Source: JAITMY01 sp031553765
Lineage (GTDB): Bacteria; Bacteroidota; Bacteroidia; Bacteroidales; UBA932
DNA length: 64,000 nucleotides
Direction of reading: 5' to 3'
NCBI GenBank assembly: GCA_031553765.1
Contig: JAVBKY010000002.1
Span: 124,001 to 188,000, forward strand
Under the pieces are notes generated by a model. That model worked only from the letters and a program-made list of their open reading frames with translations, searched no databases and was not told where the DNA came from. This document shows, piece by piece, positions 63,700 to 64,000 of this stretch (within the stretch, counting starts at the first letter, position 1; each line of letters begins with the position of its first letter). The translations under genes were made by a program, and so were the position numbers.

Positions 63700-63810
63700 A
63701 ATTTCAAATTCCAAATTTCAGATTTCAAATTCCCAAATTGGAATACAAAAAGAGCGCGACATTTTATGTCGCGCTCTTTGTTTAAAATCTGAAATTTGGA
63801 ATTTGAAATT
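63700..63810. repeat. 26-bp inverted repeat enclosing a terminator
   Basis: 63700-63725 and 63785-63810 are perfect inverted copies of an AT-rich sequence with core CAAATTCCAAATTTCAG. Between them lies the stem AAAGAGCGCGAC/GTCGCGCTCTTT (63749-63779). The outer arm touches the stop codon of the next gene. Confidence 0.8.
63749..63783 (+). terminator. Terminator between rlmD and the DUF975 gene (bidirectional)
   Basis: 12-bp perfect GC-rich stem, 7-nt loop, then TGTTT on the plus side and TTTG-type run on the minus side. It serves two convergent genes. Confidence 0.85.
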
Positions 63811-64000
63811 ATTGTACCACCTCTACATAGTTAGCCCTTAGGTCATCATGAAACTTGGCATACGACACCTGCATGTAGGGCAGCAAGAATATGAAACCGA
63901 TACCGAGTGTGAGAATGCAAAGCAGCCCCCAACCGATAAAACGGCAATTCAGGCAAAAGTACTTCCACTTGTAACCGTACATCATTTCCTTACTCTTCCT
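63809..64000 (-). CDS. DUF975-family membrane protein, 3' end only
   Basis: The last 63 codons of a gene that enters from the right edge. It reads YKWKYFCLNCRFIGWGLLCI, LTLGIGFIFLLPYMQVSYAKF, ANYVEVVQ and stop. The W-x-L, TLGIG and PYMQ pattern with one membrane helix matches the C-terminus of DUF975 integral membrane proteins. Function unknown. Confidence 0.75.
   Translation of the reverse strand, partial: RKSKEMMYGYKWKYFCLNCRFIGWGLLCILTLGIGFIFLLPYMQVSYAKFHDDLRANYVEVVQ

Overview
The window looks like a chromosomal segment of a Bacteroidales-type Bacteroidota bacterium. The signs are two SusC/SusD polysaccharide-utilisation loci (PULs), a hybrid two-component regulator, Bacteroidota promoters (TTTG, about 19 bp, TAnnTTTG) in front of several genes, and C-terminal sorting domains of the type IX secretion system (T9SS) on two exported proteins. 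The T9SS domains argue against gut Bacteroides proper and fit Porphyromonadaceae, Paludibacter or Dysgonomonas-like relatives. I cannot name a genus.

Left PUL (1-15669, all minus strand). Reading with transcription: a one-protein hybrid two-component sensor/regulator, then a GH105 unsaturated uronyl hydrolase and a large six-hairpin hydrolase-like protein, then a 450-bp gap, then a fasciclin-domain lipoprotein, SusC and SusD (SusD runs off the left edge). A 27-bp motif (23/27 identical) lies upstream of both the GH105 operon and the fasciclin-susCD operon and is the best candidate operator of the regulator. The copy in front of fasciclin-susCD, with its promoter, sits inside a 386-bp segment bounded by a 21-bp inverted repeat. 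That is the layout of a phase-variable invertible promoter.

Housekeeping block (15.7-19 kb): tRNA-Pro, RNase G/E, a 29-aa basic ribosomal-type protein, HU, ribosomal protein L19 and tRNA-Met.

Right PUL (19.0-50.4 kb): a ROK repressor is divergent from a 15-gene, 30-kb plus-strand array. It holds two serine-type sulfatases, GH88, a 2306-aa T9SS protein made of three beta-helix/BACON modules, SusC, SusD, two PL8 chondroitin ABC-type lyases, a beta-propeller hydrolase-like protein, an N-acetylhexosamine 1-kinase, a CBM9-like protein, an EEP-family lipoprotein, a sugar MFS transporter, a NagB-like/PIG-L fusion and a true NagB. Together these form a route for chondroitin/dermatan sulfate or hyaluronan: lyase cleavage outside, glycan import by SusCD, desulfation and removal of the unsaturated uronate, hexosamine import, phosphorylation, deacetylation and deamination. 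No nagA is present, and the PIG-L fusion is a plausible replacement.

Right flank (50.4-64 kb): a probable small RNA with its own promoter and tandem terminators, tilS, a 5'-nucleotidase-like lipoprotein, a frameshifted remnant of a beta-helix/YDG surface protein, a nucleoside-type MFS transporter, a CPBP-lrgA-lrgB operon, a REP-like long-hairpin element, two tRNA-Leu genes, a BadF-type GlcNAc kinase, peptide deformylase, RibBA, a small lipoprotein, an RlmD-type methyltransferase with a near-leaderless promoter, and the 3' end of a DUF975 membrane protein.
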